Virus record (IMG/VR): IMGVR_UViG_3300046674_000258
Coordinates: 1 to 22,045 of that record
DNA from: a virus
Reading direction: 5' to 3' (one strand)
DNA length: 22,045 bases
The notes under the pieces are model-generated. The model ran no database searches. It saw nothing but the letters and a program-made list of their open reading frames with translations, and was not told the origin of the DNA. The translations under genes were made by a program, and so were the position numbers. Below are positions 1 to 9,527 of this stretch, piece by piece. How positions within the stretch are numbered: position 1 is the stretch's first letter; every line of letters begins with the position of its first letter.

Positions 1-1
1 T

Positions 2-328
2 CCGGAGATTTTCTCACACCTTTCGGCAAGGAACTACGAGCAGATCAACGAGCTCATCAATGCTAAATCCTCTGCTACTTGGTTTGCCGAGATGCCCAAT
101 GCCCCTCGGCACCAAGAGACAATTACTGCCGAACTCATCTACTACTGGATGTTCAGCTACAAGATTCCTAAAGACTGTGAAACTTGGAACTTGAACCGTC
201 TATTCACTCAGATCAAGGTCTTCAGTGAAAAGAATGCTCCGGCGAAGAAGATGGACAAGCAAACTCTAATGCAACGCACTCGTGAACTTAATGCCCGCCG
301 CAGAGCCGAGCTGGGCACCTCAGGCTAA
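2..328 (+). CDS. Tail-assembly-like protein, 5' end cut off by the window
   Basis: The reading frame is open from base 2, so the gene starts outside the window and 108 codons are visible. An internal ATG at 92 has no good ribosome binding site and is not the likely start. The visible part is soluble and helical, with an aromatic stretch (LIYYWMF), a segment containing NLNRLFTQIKVF and a basic end (RELNARRRAELGTSG). It lies 20 bases upstream of the tail tube gene. Similar small proteins sit beside the tail tube gene in other siphoviruses, where tail assembly chaperones are often found, so a role in tail or connector assembly is inferred from position and a remembered resemblance. No slippery site or overlapping second frame is seen at its 3' end, so the classic lambda G/GT frameshift pair is not shown here. 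Confidence 0.55.
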   Translation, partial: PEIFSHLSARNYEQINELINAKSSATWFAEMPNAPRHQETITAELIYYWMFSYKIPKDCETWNLNRLFTQIKVFSEKNAPAKKMDKQTLMQRTRELNARRRAELGTSG

Positions 329-348
329 CCCATCGGAAGGAGGGACGA

Positions 349-1158
349 ATGACGCAACTTATTTGGAATGACTCTGGTAAACGCCTATTCGAAGTCGGTG
401 TTGACCATGGAGTATTCTACAAAACCAATGGCGATGGGGTTGTATGGAATGGCTTGACTTCCGTTACAGAATCCCTCAGCGGTGGAGAAGCCCGACCCTA
501 TTACCTTGACGGTGTAAAATACCTGAACAAAGCCGCCCCAGAGGAATTCGGTGGAACAATTAATGCTTATACCTTTCCGGAAGAATTTGCTGAGTATGAT
601 GGAACTGTAGAACTCTATGATGGATTCTCAGTAAACCAGCAGAACCGTAAGCCGTTTGGCTTATGCTACCGAACGATGTTGGGTAATGACATCAAGGGTG
701 TTAACTATGGATACAAAATCCATATCATCTACAATGTTCTGGCTGCACCTTCCACAAAGGCCTTTAACTCGTTGGGTAGCAACATTGATCCACTCGTATT
801 CTCTTGGGCATTCAGCACCACGCCCATTACTATTCCCGGACTCATGCCATCTGCACATATTATTCTGGACTCAACCAAAGTCAGCATAGCGCTGATGCGG
901 GCCGTTGAAGGATATCTCTACGGATCACCTAGTCGAAGCTCTAAGCTGATACCACTGGACAAACTTATTTACTGGTTTGAAAGCGGTGGTGAACCATTCG
1001 AAATCGTTCCACATTACTCAACCGGTGCTAACCAGCTCGTTCAAGATGGTCTACGTGACATCATATCTACGGATGTTGAAGGGGTGTACCGTAGGCTGCC
1101 TACTGGTTCCCGTCTTACCCCAACATCCACATCCGGCGTATACACTTTGGAGACTTAA
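349..1158 (+). CDS. Major tail protein (tail tube)
   Basis: This 269-residue soluble protein is the likely subunit of the tail tube through which DNA passes. Its N-terminus (MTQLIWNDSGKRLFEVGVD, then GVVWNGLTSVTES, YYLDGVKYL, GGTINAYTFPEEFAEYDG) and its middle (FGLCYRTMLGNDIKGVNYGYK, FSWAFSTTPI) match the pattern I know from major tail proteins of actinobacterial and Firmicutes siphophages, and the length is typical. The start has a very strong ribosome binding site, GGAAGGAGGG, just upstream, as expected for a highly made structural protein. The stop codon overlaps the next start (TAATG). Recognition is by remembered pattern, not by search. Confidence 0.82.
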   Translation: MTQLIWNDSGKRLFEVGVDHGVFYKTNGDGVVWNGLTSVTESLSGGEARPYYLDGVKYLNKAAPEEFGGTINAYTFPEEFAEYDGTVELYDGFSVNQQNRKPFGLCYRTMLGNDIKGVNYGYKIHIIYNVLAAPSTKAFNSLGSNIDPLVFSWAFSTTPITIPGLMPSAHIILDSTKVSIALMRAVEGYLYGSPSRSSKLIPLDKLIYWFESGGEPFEIVPHYSTGANQLVQDGLRDIISTDVEGVYRRLPTGSRLTPTSTSGVYTLET

Positions 1159-4100
1159 TGACCGTATATGATCAGATTCCATCTATGGATTCTACCTACC
1201 ACTTCCCGCCAGAGATCATCACTGCACTTGGTGATGCCTTCGGTCCAGCATGGGCACTTCAGCGAAATGTTCCTGCTAATCAGGATCTGAATGTTTTTAC
1301 AGTTCCCGGTAATCACCGTATCACTACACCTGATACAGCTACTATCACCAATCTTCCCGCTGGTATGTATCAGGCAGGTATGCTTGAGAACCTTCAGTCT
1401 GGCAGTGGCCTAACCTCTTCTTGGTGGTTCCAGAGGATCACACAGTATGGCGATACGCCTCGACTGTGGTGGCGATCATCTCGAAACACGTCCGGTGGTT
1501 GGAATGACTGGCAGGAAATCCAGCAGGCCACCGGCAAGATTACTGAATTGCATGTTTTCTTGGCGGTCGGTCAGTCAAATATGTCAGGTCGAGGTCTTCC
1601 AATTTCTGGTAGCACCGATCCTAACAATCCGCGAATCTTCCAGTATGGTGCAACGCGTAAGCAGCTTGAGCTGGCGACAACTCCACTGGATATGCATGAC
1701 ACAGCATCTGGATTATCTCCGGCAACAGTGGCTGCCCGTACATATTTGAAGTATCAGCCTGCCCATGTTGGTGTGTTGCTAATTCCTGCTGCGCATGGTT
1801 CGACCGGTTTTACCTCAGCGACTACCACATACACATGGACGCCCAATGTCGCCACAGATCCGAATTATAACCTGCCAGCACTAGCTGTAGCGCAAACTAA
1901 TGCCGCAATTATAGCAGCAAATACCGCGGGTTATGCAGTAAGTCTGCAGGGTATTCTATGGCATCAGGGCGAAAGCAATTCTACCCAGTCACAGGCGGTA
2001 TATGCTGCTAATCTGGATTCACTGATCACATATTTCAGAACTCAGTTTAGTAACACTAAACTCCCGTTCTTGGTAGGTCAGATGACGCCAGAAGGCATCG
2101 CTAGCACATCTGGGCGACCAAACATTGACGCAGCCCATCAAGACACGCCTAACAGGGTGGCTTACACAGGATTTGCCGCTGCTATGGTGAATGGTTATAA
2201 TACCGGGGACACCACTCATATGTCTCGACGCGGCGTGGAATTTCTCGGTCGCAACTATGCTGCTGCTCTACTATCAACACAGGCCAGTGCTGATTTGAAG
2301 CCTCGTATGTTGAGTGCCGAAACCAGCATTGCATCGATTCCTTCACAGGTTAGCTCGGCAGTTACTGACTACATTTCCAATGATCCTTCTGTTGTAACAT
2401 CTGCCGCTGCGATGGCGGCCAGTAATGCAGGATTGCTTCCTAAGTGGGCGCCAAACACTGCATATTTGGCTGGCGAACAGGTAGCAGCACCGACTGGCGA
2501 TATTCTTACTCGTACAGCCAATGGCACAACGGGGGCGACATTCAGCATTACTGGTTGGACTCCTTCGGCCAATGCAGATAAACTCAGTACGCTGGATACA
2601 GTACCCACATTGGTAGTCCCAGCACCCTCGGGTGGTGATGACACTTTGATGCTCAAGAACTTCTTCATTGCTGCTAATAGTGCCGGTAATGCTAAAGTTG
2701 TATTCCGGTGCCTTGAGTATCAAGTATCAGATGTTGTTGATACTTTTGGATGTTGGATTGATGGTAATGGCGCAACCATTAATGGTACCTCCATGCCTAA
2801 TGCCACTGCGCTGGATCAGCGTTATGCATTCCGAGCCTCAGGATCTATGGCTGCTGGTGTAACCTTGACTACTGCTCGAATGGCAGGGGATAAGGTTGTC
2901 ACCGGTATTGCCGATACTTCTGGTTTGGCGATCGATGATGTTGTGTTGATTTCCAATACTGAAGTACCCGTATTGGGTCTTTCACGGGCTAACCGGTATA
3001 AGGGTGAACTCGGTGTTATTGAGTCTATCGTACCTAATACCTCAGTCACACTAAGTAGCGGACTTAAGTTCTCTTATGGAACTACCGGACTTAAACTGGC
3101 AAAGATCACTCCTGTGAAGAATGTTCTCATCAAGGATCTGAACTTCAAGTTGAAGGGTGTTGGTTCTGCGCATAATGGTATTCAGGTTAAGTATGGCCAG
3201 AATATTTCACTGCGACGAATCACAACCGATGGTGCTGAAGACGTAGGTATTACATTCAGTACCGTTCTTGGTGGACGAATCACTGACTGCTTCGCTAGCA
3301 AATCAACCTCCAGTGCAACTCTTGGGTCTACTGGATATGGTGTAGCTATTGTTGATGGTTCGCGGGATATTGTCGTATCTAAGAGTGAATTCTTCAATAA
3401 CCGTCACCATATTGCTGGTGGTGGTATTTGGCCTGCAATTCACGTTATGATTTCGAATAACCAAGGCCGCGATTCCATTAGTGCTAGCTGGGATTGTCAT
3501 GAATCCACCTTCTGGTGGACATTTGATAATAACACTGCGGATACAGGTTCTCATGGCATGTATATTCGAGGTCAGTATATCACTGCTTCGAATAACAAGT
3601 TCTTCAACATGTCGGCAGAAATGATCGGCGTGAAAATGTGGGACGATGTTCAGGAACAGCGGGGCATTCGACTGCTGTTCAATGAAGGTACCAACTGCGG
3701 GTGGGGTATTGCTGGCGGCATGGCCACGGGTACCGGTGCATATGACTTCCGTTCATACAATGCTGAAGTTATAGGTAACAAGTTCTATAACTGTGGTGCT
3801 GATCCGATTCACTACCGGAACTTTGATGGCCTCAAGGTTATGCAGAACTCGATTCCAAATAGTACGGGTAGAGGCATCTTCCTCGAGGGTGTTAGTGCTG
3901 GCGTCCCATCAAATAACCTGATTCTTGGGTCCAATGATGTGACGAATACCACTACATCGGCAATTCAGGTCCAGTATGTGGATGATGTGCTTTCTACAGG
4001 TGACATGGCTATTAACGGGTCCCTGTACGGCATGTACTTCCTAACCTGCAATCGAATCTCACTGGGCACAGCTAAGGTTCGTGGTTGTGCACAGTATGGC

Positions 4101-4640
4101 ATCTTTATCGATGGTGGTTCAGGCCATGTACTCAATACACCACATGTTAGTGGCGGTACAGGCGCGACCTATGATGCACTCCGGGTCGCTAATGTCGGCA
4201 GCATAACGGTTAATGGTGGATATCTAGCCTCGCTACGTTATGCAGTATTCACCACGACCACGAATATGGTTACCATCACAGGAACTAATGTTCGTGACAC
4301 CGGTCATGCAACAAAGATCAACTGTGACGCAGCAATTGCGTGTATTGATGTGAATATGGGTGCCACTACGGCTCCTACAATCACAGCAGCAGCTACCATC
4401 ACCCCATCGATCTACGCTATTCAGCCAATTACGGGTAGCACAACCATTACAAGTATTTCTGTTAATGGATCTACTCCGGGTCGTCGAATCACCCTTGTAT
4501 TTTTGGATGCTTCACCCGGACAGATTACTGATGGTGGAAACCTCAAAATGGTTGGTAACTACACGCCGGGACAGTTCTCAACCCTGTCGTTCATCACCGA
4601 TGGTACCAACTGGTATGAAACATCTCGGGCTACTACCTAA
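1158..4640 (+). CDS. Tailspike: pyocin-knob-like region, SGNH (sialate O-acetylesterase-type) domain and beta-helix
   Basis: This 1160-residue modular receptor-binding protein is predicted to bind and de-acetylate a host surface polysaccharide. Residues about 30-125 look like a pyocin-knob or tail-fibre attachment region (LPAGMYQAGM, then GGWNDWQEI). Residues about 130-375 form an SGNH esterase of the SASA type: GQSNMSG holds the nucleophile Ser140, WHQGESN lies at 268-274, and DTTHMS at 351-356 supplies the Asp and His. Residues about 428-472 resemble a small carbohydrate-binding module (WAPNTAYLAGEQV). From about 490 to 1060 there are repeated short beta-strand turns rich in G, N, T and V, typical of a right-handed parallel beta-helix. 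The C-terminal 90 residues look like a separate trimerisation or cap domain. The start overlaps the tail tube stop and has GGAGA upstream. Its place before the tape measure gene is unusual for a receptor-binding protein. Confidence 0.85.
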   Translation: MTVYDQIPSMDSTYHFPPEIITALGDAFGPAWALQRNVPANQDLNVFTVPGNHRITTPDTATITNLPAGMYQAGMLENLQSGSGLTSSWWFQRITQYGDTPRLWWRSSRNTSGGWNDWQEIQQATGKITELHVFLAVGQSNMSGRGLPISGSTDPNNPRIFQYGATRKQLELATTPLDMHDTASGLSPATVAARTYLKYQPAHVGVLLIPAAHGSTGFTSATTTYTWTPNVATDPNYNLPALAVAQTNAAIIAANTAGYAVSLQGILWHQGESNSTQSQAVYAANLDSLITYFRTQFSNTKLPFLVGQMTPEGIASTSGRPNIDAAHQDTPNRVAYTGFAAAMVNGYNTGDTTHMSRRGVEFLGRNYAAALLSTQASADLKPRMLSAETSIASIPSQVSSAVTDYISNDPSVVTSAAAMAASNAGLLPKWAPNTAYLAGEQVAAPTGDILTRTANGTTGATFSITGWTPSANADKLSTLDTVPTLVVPAPSGGDDTLMLKNFFIAANSAGNAKVVFRCLEYQVSDVVDTFGCWIDGNGATINGTSMPNATALDQRYAFRASGSMAAGVTLTTARMAGDKVVTGIADTSGLAIDDVVLISNTEVPVLGLSRANRYKGELGVIESIVPNTSVTLSSGLKFSYGTTGLKLAKITPVKNVLIKDLNFKLKGVGSAHNGIQVKYGQNISLRRITTDGAEDVGITFSTVLGGRITDCFASKSTSSATLGSTGYGVAIVDGSRDIVVSKSEFFNNRHHIAGGGIWPAIHVMISNNQGRDSISASWDCHESTFWWTFDNNTADTGSHGMYIRGQYITASNNKFFNMSAEMIGVKMWDDVQEQRGIRLLFNEGTNCGWGIAGGMATGTGAYDFRSYNAEVIGNKFYNCGADPIHYRNFDGLKVMQNSIPNSTGRGIFLEGVSAGVPSNNLILGSNDVTNTTTSAIQVQYVDDVLSTGDMAINGSLYGMYFLTCNRISLGTAKVRGCAQYGIFIDGGSGHVLNTPHVSGGTGATYDALRVANVGSITVNGGYLASLRYAVFTTTTNMVTITGTNVRDTGHATKINCDAAIACIDVNMGATTAPTITAAATITPSIYAIQPITGSTTITSISVNGSTPGRRITLVFLDASPGQITDGGNLKMVGNYTPGQFSTLSFITDGTNWYETSRATT

Positions 4641-4689
4641 TAGTTCGATATACCTAGAAGTATTTAGGTCCAATTAACAAGGAGTCAAC

Positions 4690-5073
4690 ATGCCTAAAAT
4701 TTCGTTCGATGTGCAAGGATCATTTAAGCGAACGGAAGATTTCTTTCTGAAGGTAAAACACCGCGATATTTATAAAGCGCTGGATACCTTCGCGAAGCAG
4801 GGTGTAGCTGCACTTGCCTCAGCTACACCAGTTGACACCGGTGAGACTGCGACCCTCTGGGATTATGAAATTCATAGTTCCAGAGGGTCGTATTCCATCA
4901 CATGGACTAATTCTAACGTAGTTAATGGAACGCCTGTGGCTATCATGCTGCAGTATGGACATGGCACTGGAACCGGTGGCTATGTCGTCGGAAGAGATTA
5001 CATCAATCCCGCCCTAGAACCTATCTTTGACAAAATTGCAGACAACGTATGGAAGGCGGTGACTACTGCATGA
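4690..5073 (+). CDS. HK97-gp10-like tail completion/terminator protein
   Basis: This 127-residue protein has the HK97 gp10-like layout: an N-terminal helix with an aromatic patch, the segment ASATPVDTGETATLWDYEI, a beta strand SITWTNSN, then MLQYGHGTGTGGYVVGRDYINPALEP. The PVDTG and YGHGTGTGG blocks are characteristic of the family. Such proteins cap the tail or join it to the head. Its start has AAGGAG upstream, and its stop overlaps the tape measure start (ATGA), so the two are likely translationally coupled. In many siphophages this gene lies upstream of the tail tube gene; here it follows the tailspike. Confidence 0.8.
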   Translation: MPKISFDVQGSFKRTEDFFLKVKHRDIYKALDTFAKQGVAALASATPVDTGETATLWDYEIHSSRGSYSITWTNSNVVNGTPVAIMLQYGHGTGTGGYVVGRDYINPALEPIFDKIADNVWKAVTTA

Positions 5074-8000
5074 GCAGCATTGACGAGCGCGTCGTCCAAA
5101 TGAAGTTTGATAACGCACAGTTCGAATCCAAAATTGCACAGACGCAATCAACTCTTGAGAAATTCAAGAGTGCCCTAAACCTAAGTTCGGCAACCAAGAG
5201 TGTTGAGGAACTTGATACTGCGGGTAAGAATTTCTCTCTTGCAGGAATGGCTGATGGAATCGAGAAAATAGGTTCCAAGTTTACAGCTCTTGGGGTCATT
5301 GGTGTCACCGCCCTTGCATCCATCACAACCAAAGCCTTGGACACGGGTCTACAGCTTGCCAAGTCGCTAACTATCGCGCCTATTGCTGATGGTTATGCTG
5401 ACTATGAGCGTAAGCTTTCATCGGTCCAGACCATCATGAATGCCACTGGTGAATCTCTCACCACGGTCAATGGATATTTTGGTCAGCTGGATACCTATGC
5501 TGATAAAACCATCTATAACCTAGATGACATGACTGGGGCATTTGCGAAGTTCACAAATGCTGGCGTTGGCATGGATAAGTCGGTCCCCGCAATTAAGGGT
5601 ATCGCAAATATGACAGCACTGGCGGGTCAGGATGCTGGCGCAGCGTCTATTGCCATGTATAACCTGTCACAGAGTATCGCTGGTGGCTTCCTTACCACCA
5701 CAGACTACAAATCGCTTAACCTTGCTAACATCGCCACCAAAGAGTGGAAAGACCAGATGATTCAGGGTGCCGTTGCTGCTGGTACCTTGAAGAAATCGGC
5801 CGATGGTAACTTCCAAATCAAGGGTATGAAGAAGGCTTCCACTGAAGCTGAGTTGTTCAATGACAACCTCGCCGAAGGTTGGGCAACCACCGAAGTCATG
5901 ATGAAGGTGCTTGGTGACTATGGTGATGTAAACACCGCCATTGGTAAGAAAGCACAGTCTGCCGCTCAGGATGTTAAGAGTTGGGGCATGATGATGGAGA
6001 CCCTGTCCGCTGGTGTTGGTACTGGCTGGACAGATACCTTCGAGCTGTTGGTTGGTAACGTCGAGCAGGCTAAGAAGCTCTTCACGCCACTTACCGAAAC
6101 CATCGGTGGGTTCCTTGACGAGATGTCCGCATCCAGAAATGATCCACTGAAAGAGTGGAATAAGCTTGGTGGACGCGAAGTAGCAATCCAAGCAGTTGTT
6201 AATGCTTTCCATGCTTTGATGGATATCTTGAAGCCCATCAAGGATGCATTCACCGAGATATTCCCACCCACTACGGGTAAGCAAATATTCGAGATAACCA
6301 CGGCAATCCGGGATTTCACAGCTGGACTCAAACCCAGTGCTGAAGTAATGGATGCCATAAAGCGAACATTCAAGGGCGTATTTGCAGTTCTCGATATTGG
6401 TCGAATGATCATTGTCGGCGTTGCTGGCGTATTCGGTAAACTCTTCGGTTCCGTAGCTGGTGGTGGCGCAGGATTTCTGTCTATCACGGCCAAAATCGGA
6501 GACTTCCTTGTGCGTGTCCGAGATGCTATCAAGAATGGCGAAGGACTCACGAAGTTCTTTGATGGTCTTGGGGATGTGCTCAAAACTGTAGTCGAGGCTA
6601 TCCGTAATGCGGCTACTTGGATCGGCAATCTGTTCAAGGGCGCAGAGAATATCGACACTAGTGGTATCACGAATGCTGTTACCACAGTTCAGACCAAACT
6701 TGAGCCGCTCAAGCGTCTGGGTGAGATGATCTCCAATGTGTGGAAGAATATGGGGAAGATCTTCAATCAAGTTGTTGACTTCTTCAAGCCGATGGCTAAG
6801 GCTATAGGTGATTTCTTTGGCGACTTCGGTCGAACGATCGGTGAAGCATTCAAGACGCTTGACTTTAGTGACGTTCTTGCTCTGGTCAATACGGGTCTTC
6901 TCGGTGGACTGGTTCTCCTGTTCAAGAAATTCCTTGGTGGAGGTCTCATTGACCAAATCAAGGAAGCCATCTTTGGTAAAAAGGATGAGGCCAAGGGTCC
7001 GGGCATGTTTGCCACCATCAAGGAAACTCTTGGTGGATTGACTGACAGCCTAAAAACGATGCAGACGACGCTTAAAGCAGCTACTCTGATCATCATTGCC
7101 GGTGCAATTGCCCTTCTTACTGCCTCTATTGTTGTGCTTTCCAAGATTGACTCGGCTGGGTTGACCAAAGCACTCGGTGCAATGGCAGCTATGTTCTCGC
7201 AACTCATGATCTCCATGGCGATCTTGGACAAGATGAATATTCGCACTGGAGTCTTCAAAATGGGAGCGATTGGTGGGGCACTGGTTCTATTGGCAATTGC
7301 CATCCGAATCCTTGCTGGTGCCGTGGAGAAACTTTCCGGTCTATCTTGGCAGGAACTGCTTAAGGGACTCCTCGGAGTTACTGCATTGCTCGCTGGTCTT
7401 GCCGGAGCTATGAACCTCTTGCCTGCTAACCCAAGTAAGATGATCTCTACCGGTATCGGAATGATTGCAATTGCCTTTGCCATCAAGATTCTGGCAAGCG
7501 CGGTCAAGGATATGGCTGCACTAAACCTGAAGGAGCTGGCTAAGGGTCTCGGCTCAGTCGGCACCCTTCTTGGTGCACTGGCCTTGTTTACTCGGGTAGC
7601 TAAGGTCAACAAGGGGGCAATGGGATCTGCTATTGGTCTAATCCTTCTTGGCGCAGCACTCAAGATTATCGCCAGTGTGGTCAAGGACCTCAGCACCATG
7701 AGTGGAAAGGAACTGGGCAAGGGTCTAGGTAGCATTACAGCTATTCTGGGAGTCTTGGCTCAGTTCTCAAGGGTGGTTAATCCCGCACAGATGGTGTCAA
7801 TGGGTGTATCCATGGTCATTATCGGTGCGGCACTCAAGATCATCGCCAGCGCCGTTAAGGACATGGGCGCCATGAGTGTGAAGGAGCTAGTCAAGGGTCT
7901 TGGTGCACTGACGCTCATTCTGGGTGGAATTGCTGTCTTCTCGAGGGTAGTCAATCCGGCACAGATGATTACTATGGGTATCGCTATGGTGCTTATTGGT

Positions 8001-9524
8001 GGGGCACTCAAGATTCTTTCCGGTGTCCTGAAGGACCTTGGTGGGATGTCTTGGGAGGAAATTGCTAAGGGTATGGTCGCTCTAGGCGGGTCGCTTGCGA
8101 TTCTGGCTGGGGCAATGTACCTCATGGGGCTGGTTCTTCCGGGAGCAGCAGCACTCATTATCGCGGCAGGGGCATTGGCTCTACTTGCTCCGGCTCTAGC
8201 AACCCTCGGTAAGATGTCTTGGGATGAAATTGGGCGTGGGCTAACTATGCTTGCCGCATCTCTGGTTATTCTGTCACTGGGCGGGGTTCTGCTTCTGGCA
8301 GCAATTCCGGGCTTCTTGGGTCTTGGTGTAGCAGCATTGTTGCTTGGTACTGGCCTGATGCTTGCTGGAATTGGTATGACTGCCTTTGCCGCAGCCCTTG
8401 GTGTTCTGGCAGTAACTGGTGCCGCGGCAACAGCAGTTCTGGTTGGTACGGTAACGGCCCTTCTGGGTCTTATCCCATATGCCATGACACAGTTTGGTCT
8501 GGGCCTCGTAGCCTTGGCTGGGGTCATCACCATGAATGCTCCAGCCTTCGGTGCGGCATTTATGGCAGTCTTGGGCACGATTCTGAACGTCATCAATGTC
8601 ATGTCGCCTCAGATCGTCGCAACCATGTGGGGCCTTATTCAGCTGTTGGTAACAACGGTCGTAAATGGTGTTCCATGGCTAGTTGATGCTGGTATGAAAT
8701 TGTTGGTTGGTATCCTTAATGGTATCGCAGCTAATATTGGTAGTGTTGTTGACGCAGCTACCAATGTTATTGTGAACTTCCTCAACGGTCTGGCCAATAA
8801 TATGCCTAGGATCACGCAGGCAGGTGCTGATCTAATCATCACCTTTGTCGAATCATTGGCGACTACCGTTCGGAATAACTCTGAGCGCATGGGTGCTGCC
8901 GGTGGAGACCTTGCCGCAGCCATCATCGAAGGCATGGCTAATGGTATTGGTGCTGGTGTCGGCAAGGTAGTTGAGGCTGCTAAACGGATGGCATCAAATG
9001 CATTCGAAGCAGCCAAAGACTTCTTGGATATCAACTCTCCTTCTAGGAAGTTCCGAGACCTTGGCGAATCCACGGGTGAAGGCTATGTGGTTGGTATGGA
9101 TAACTACCAGACCCCCATTAGGAAGTCAGCAGAGGCTCTTGGCAATACGGCACTTACTTCTCTCCAGAAGACAATGGGTCGGGTTAGCTCGGCCGTAAAC
9201 ACCAACCTGAAAATGAACCCCACAATCAAGCCGGTTATTGACTTGACTGAGGTTCGTAAGGGTGCTCGTGGAATTGGTGGGCTTCTCACGCCACCAACGC
9301 TCAACGTGTCCGGGGCATATGCCAAGGCGTCTTCTCTCGCAGTTCAGACACGAGCCAATGAGGAAGCAACTGTTGAAACCAAGACTGGTGCTAAGCCATC
9401 GTCGGGGGATCACATCACATTCAACCAGTACAACAACTCACCGAAGGCACTGTCTTCAGCTGAGATCTACCGCAAGACAAATAATCAAATGTCACAATTG
9501 AAGAAAAAGGAGGCGGGAGTCTAA
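5070..9524 (+). CDS. Tape measure protein
   Basis: This 1484-residue protein sets tail length and leaves the virion during DNA ejection. Evidence is its size (longest gene here), its position in the tail operon, and its layout. An N-terminal coiled-coil region (about 1-60) comes first. A tape-measure domain follows, with SSVQTIMNATGESL and the GAFAKFTNAGVGMDKSV segment. A long hydrophobic Gly/Ala/Leu-rich middle (about 675-1190) contains tandem 58-60-residue repeats. The C-terminal segment holds DFLDINSPSRKFRDLGESTGEGYVVGM, in pieces typical of the family. I chose the ATG at 5070, which overlaps the upstream stop as ATGA and has AAGGCGG upstream, over an in-frame ATG at 5049 that lies inside the previous gene. 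Long open frames on the opposite strand here are shadows of biased codon use. Confidence 0.95.
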   Translation: MSSIDERVVQMKFDNAQFESKIAQTQSTLEKFKSALNLSSATKSVEELDTAGKNFSLAGMADGIEKIGSKFTALGVIGVTALASITTKALDTGLQLAKSLTIAPIADGYADYERKLSSVQTIMNATGESLTTVNGYFGQLDTYADKTIYNLDDMTGAFAKFTNAGVGMDKSVPAIKGIANMTALAGQDAGAASIAMYNLSQSIAGGFLTTTDYKSLNLANIATKEWKDQMIQGAVAAGTLKKSADGNFQIKGMKKASTEAELFNDNLAEGWATTEVMMKVLGDYGDVNTAIGKKAQSAAQDVKSWGMMMETLSAGVGTGWTDTFELLVGNVEQAKKLFTPLTETIGGFLDEMSASRNDPLKEWNKLGGREVAIQAVVNAFHALMDILKPIKDAFTEIFPPTTGKQIFEITTAIRDFTAGLKPSAEVMDAIKRTFKGVFAVLDIGRMIIVGVAGVFGKLFGSVAGGGAGFLSITAKIGDFLVRVRDAIKNGEGLTKFFDGLGDVLKTVVEAIRNAATWIGNLFKGAENIDTSGITNAVTTVQTKLEPLKRLGEMISNVWKNMGKIFNQVVDFFKPMAKAIGDFFGDFGRTIGEAFKTLDFSDVLALVNTGLLGGLVLLFKKFLGGGLIDQIKEAIFGKKDEAKGPGMFATIKETLGGLTDSLKTMQTTLKAATLIIIAGAIALLTASIVVLSKIDSAGLTKALGAMAAMFSQLMISMAILDKMNIRTGVFKMGAIGGALVLLAIAIRILAGAVEKLSGLSWQELLKGLLGVTALLAGLAGAMNLLPANPSKMISTGIGMIAIAFAIKILASAVKDMAALNLKELAKGLGSVGTLLGALALFTRVAKVNKGAMGSAIGLILLGAALKIIASVVKDLSTMSGKELGKGLGSITAILGVLAQFSRVVNPAQMVSMGVSMVIIGAALKIIASAVKDMGAMSVKELVKGLGALTLILGGIAVFSRVVNPAQMITMGIAMVLIGGALKILSGVLKDLGGMSWEEIAKGMVALGGSLAILAGAMYLMGLVLPGAAALIIAAGALALLAPALATLGKMSWDEIGRGLTMLAASLVILSLGGVLLLAAIPGFLGLGVAALLLGTGLMLAGIGMTAFAAALGVLAVTGAAATAVLVGTVTALLGLIPYAMTQFGLGLVALAGVITMNAPAFGAAFMAVLGTILNVINVMSPQIVATMWGLIQLLVTTVVNGVPWLVDAGMKLLVGILNGIAANIGSVVDAATNVIVNFLNGLANNMPRITQAGADLIITFVESLATTVRNNSERMGAAGGDLAAAIIEGMANGIGAGVGKVVEAAKRMASNAFEAAKDFLDINSPSRKFRDLGESTGEGYVVGMDNYQTPIRKSAEALGNTALTSLQKTMGRVSSAVNTNLKMNPTIKPVIDLTEVRKGARGIGGLLTPPTLNVSGAYAKASSLAVQTRANEEATVETKTGAKPSSGDHITFNQYNNSPKALSSAEIYRKTNNQMSQLKKKEAGV
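7308..8186 (+). repeat. Five tandem 58-60-residue repeats in the tape measure gene
   Basis: Units begin at 7308, 7488, 7665, 7839 and 8013, spaced 180, 177, 174 and 174 bases apart and always in frame. Each starts with a hydrophobic segment like ILASAVKDM or IIASAVKDM, continues with a KELxKGLG turn and a second hydrophobic helix, and in the middle units has FSRVVNPAQM. The last unit loses the pattern after its first half. Repeats of this kind can change tape length in whole steps by unequal recombination. Confidence 0.85.
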
Positions 9525-9527
9525 TCC

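Noticed and set aside
4641-4689. Terminator between the tailspike and the gp10-like gene
   Set aside because: ACCTA and TAGGT can form only a five-pair stem with no T run, so it is not convincing.
5667-6956. Open frame of 429 codons on the minus strand inside the tape measure gene
   Set aside because: It lies fully inside a clear tape measure protein, its product has no recognisable domain, and it has no ribosome binding site. It is a shadow of codon use.
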